Shown in pieces: positions 4,753-5,549 of a stretch of DNA of 5,549 bases. How positions within the stretch are numbered: the stretch's first letter is position 1; the number at the start of each line of letters is the position of its first letter. A program made the position numbers and the translations under genes. The stretch is taken from the NCBI GenBank assembly GCA_003157715.1, contig PMKK01000244.1, forward strand, positions 40,666 through 46,214. Direction: 5' to 3'. The stretch comes from Actinomycetota bacterium (lineage in GTDB: Bacteria; Actinomycetota; Thermoleophilia; UBA2241). The notes under the pieces are model-generated. The model saw only the letters and a list, made by a program, of their open reading frames with translations. It ran no database searches and had not been told where the DNA came from.

Positions 4753-5549
4753 TTACCGCGCGCCGCAGGCTTTCGCGTAGGGTCCGATGACCGCGCCGAT
4801 GCGGTCGCGGATGCGGGTCGCGGGGGGGACGGCCGCGGCCGTCGCGGCCGTCGCGCGTGGCGCCGCGGTGTTGTTCAGCAGCCGGGTCAGCGCGGCGCGC
4901 ACGTCGGGCCGCGCCCAGTAGTAGCGCACGCGGTCGCTGTAGCCGAATGCCGCCAGCGCGCGCTGTTCGGCGCTCTCTCCGGCGGCGTAGGGGCGCCAGT
5001 AGCTCGGGTCGTCGCTCATGGCGCGCTCGACGGTCTCGCGCAGATGCGAGGGACCGTCGAGCGCGCTCGTGGCGCCGAGGCCCGTGGCGCCGCCGCTCGT
5101 GCCGCCGGGCTCCGTGGCGCCGCCGTCCGTAGTGCCGGCACTCGTGGCTGCGGCGCCGCCGAGCAGCTCGCGCTCCTCGCCCTCGAGCTCGAACACGGCC
5201 TCGCAGAAGGCGTGGGTGAGCGCCGGTCCGACCTTGAGGATGGCGAAGTGGTCTTCGACCAGCGCGGCCAGCGCGGCGGGCGACTGGTAGTCGGTCGAGT
5301 GCGCCTCGAACAGCAGCGAGCGCCGGCCTTCGAGCCACTTGACGAGCGCGCGCGCCTTCGGCCGGTCGTAGGCGCGGACGGAGTCGCTGCCGAACTCCAC
5401 GCCCGGCTGCACGACCAGGGCGATCACCCGCTCCCAGGCGGCCTCGAGGCCGCGCGCGGCAAACGCCGCGCCGGCGAGCTCGAGCGTGCGGCTGGCGCGC
5501 TGCGGCGTCGTGACCGCCGGGGCTCCGGCGCCGGCGGTCTCGCCGCCGG
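4753..5549 (-). CDS. GatZ/KbaZ-family protein (tagatose-1,6-bisphosphate aldolase non-catalytic subunit or tagatose-6-phosphate 4-epimerase type), 5' end outside window
   Basis: Read on the minus strand, the frame is open from the window edge to TAA at 4755-4753, giving 264 residues; the family is about 420 long, so well over a third is missing at the N-terminus. Family blocks seen in order: a helix with GLEAAWERVIALVVQPGVEF, then EAHSTDYQ, then DHFAILKVGPALTHAFCEAVFELE, then DDPSYWRPYA, then DRVRYYW. These match E. coli KbaZ/GatZ closely as I recall them. GatZ/KbaZ stabilise the class II aldolases GatY/KbaY in galactitol and N-acetylgalactosamine breakdown; some relatives (COG4573) are reported to act alone as D-tagatose-6-phosphate 4-epimerases. 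The partner aldolase is not in view, so the two roles cannot be separated. A GTG at 5427 could be mistaken for the start, but homology continues upstream (AFAARGLEAAWER), so it is internal. Two oddities: a Gly/Ala/Thr-rich insertion at 5066-5155 and a low-complexity replacement at 4813-4869 near the C-terminus. Confidence 0.9.
   Translation of the reverse strand, partial: GGETAGAGAPAVTTPQRASRTLELAGAAFAARGLEAAWERVIALVVQPGVEFGSDSVRAYDRPKARALVKWLEGRRSLLFEAHSTDYQSPAALAALVEDHFAILKVGPALTHAFCEAVFELEGEERELLGGAAATSAGTTDGGATEPGGTSGGATGLGATSALDGPSHLRETVERAMSDDPSYWRPYAAGESAEQRALAAFGYSDRVRYYWARPDVRAALTRLLNNTAAPRATAATAAAVPPATRIRDRIGAVIGPYAKACGAR
5066..5155. repeat. 15-bp imperfect tandem repeat inside the GatZ-like gene, six units
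   Basis: Six units of exactly 15 bp run 5066-5080, 5081-5095, 5096-5110, 5111-5125, 5126-5140 and 5141-5155, with plus-strand consensus close to ctcgtggcgccgccg. On the coding (minus) strand they read as Gly/Ala/Thr-rich pentapeptides of the GGATx type, so the frame is preserved. The insertion sits between the FELEGEERELL helix and the HLRETVERAM helix, where E. coli relatives have only a short non-repetitive link. Confidence 0.88.

Noticed and set aside
5018..5290. Plus-strand frames opposite the GatZ-like gene (4857-5132 and 5018-5290)
   Set aside because: Arg-, Ser- and Val/Ala/Pro-rich translations produced by the tandem repeat read on the other strand; no start signal or family.
3341..5338. 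Long minus-strand open frame (665 codons) opposite the ATPase and overlapping the GatZ-like gene in another frame
   Set aside because: Arg/Ala/His-rich low-complexity translation with no motif; the ATPase and GatZ-like frames both carry strong family signatures.
5425..5427. GTG as the start of the GatZ-like gene
   Set aside because: The frame stays open upstream to the window edge and the residues there (AFAARGLEAAWER) continue the family homology, so the gene is longer and this GTG is internal.

Overview
The window is GC-rich throughout, with a strong preference for G or C at third codon positions, frequent GTG starts and genes packed on one strand. Together with the type of transporter, this points to a high-GC actinobacterium (Actinomycetota). 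I cannot name a genus from sequence alone.

Layout. (1) Bases 1-114: the 3' end of a plus-strand gene whose last residues match the C-terminal tail of SIS-domain sugar-phosphate isomerases/deaminases (GlmS isomerase domain, AgaS/NagB-II type). (2) Bases 233-4660: a complete carbohydrate ABC importer of the CUT1 class, in the order lipoprotein substrate-binding protein, MalF-type permease, MalG-type permease, MalK/UgpC-type ATPase. A possible 33-codon repeat-peptide ORF lies between the second permease and the ATPase. (3) Bases 4753-5549, minus strand and convergent: the C-terminal 264 residues of a GatZ/KbaZ-family protein (tagatose-1,6-bisphosphate aldolase non-catalytic subunit or related 4-epimerase). 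Its N-terminus lies beyond the window.

How the genes fit together. The binding protein captures a sugar outside the membrane, the two permeases form the channel, and the ATPase powers uptake. The SIS isomerase/deaminase and the GatZ/KbaZ protein are the kinds of enzymes that take galactosamine- or N-acetylgalactosamine-type sugars (aga/kba pathway), or galactitol/tagatose, into central metabolism. The whole looks like an uptake-and-catabolism locus for an amino sugar or hexitol. The substrate is inferred from neighbours, not read from the binding protein.

The most unusual property is structural. Three of the four intergenic gaps longer than 10 bp hold a different short tandem repeat: about 15 bp before the binding protein, about 20 bp between binding protein and permease, and 21 bp between permease 2 and ATPase. 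The fourth, convergent gap carries three copies of a 10-mer. The GatZ-like gene also carries an in-frame six-copy 15-bp tandem repeat and a second low-complexity replacement near its C-terminus. Two of the gap repeats appear to have grown out of a stop/start junction. I see no phage, transposon, CRISPR or RNA gene, and no clearly new multi-gene system; apart from the repeats the locus is a recognisable sugar-uptake operon.
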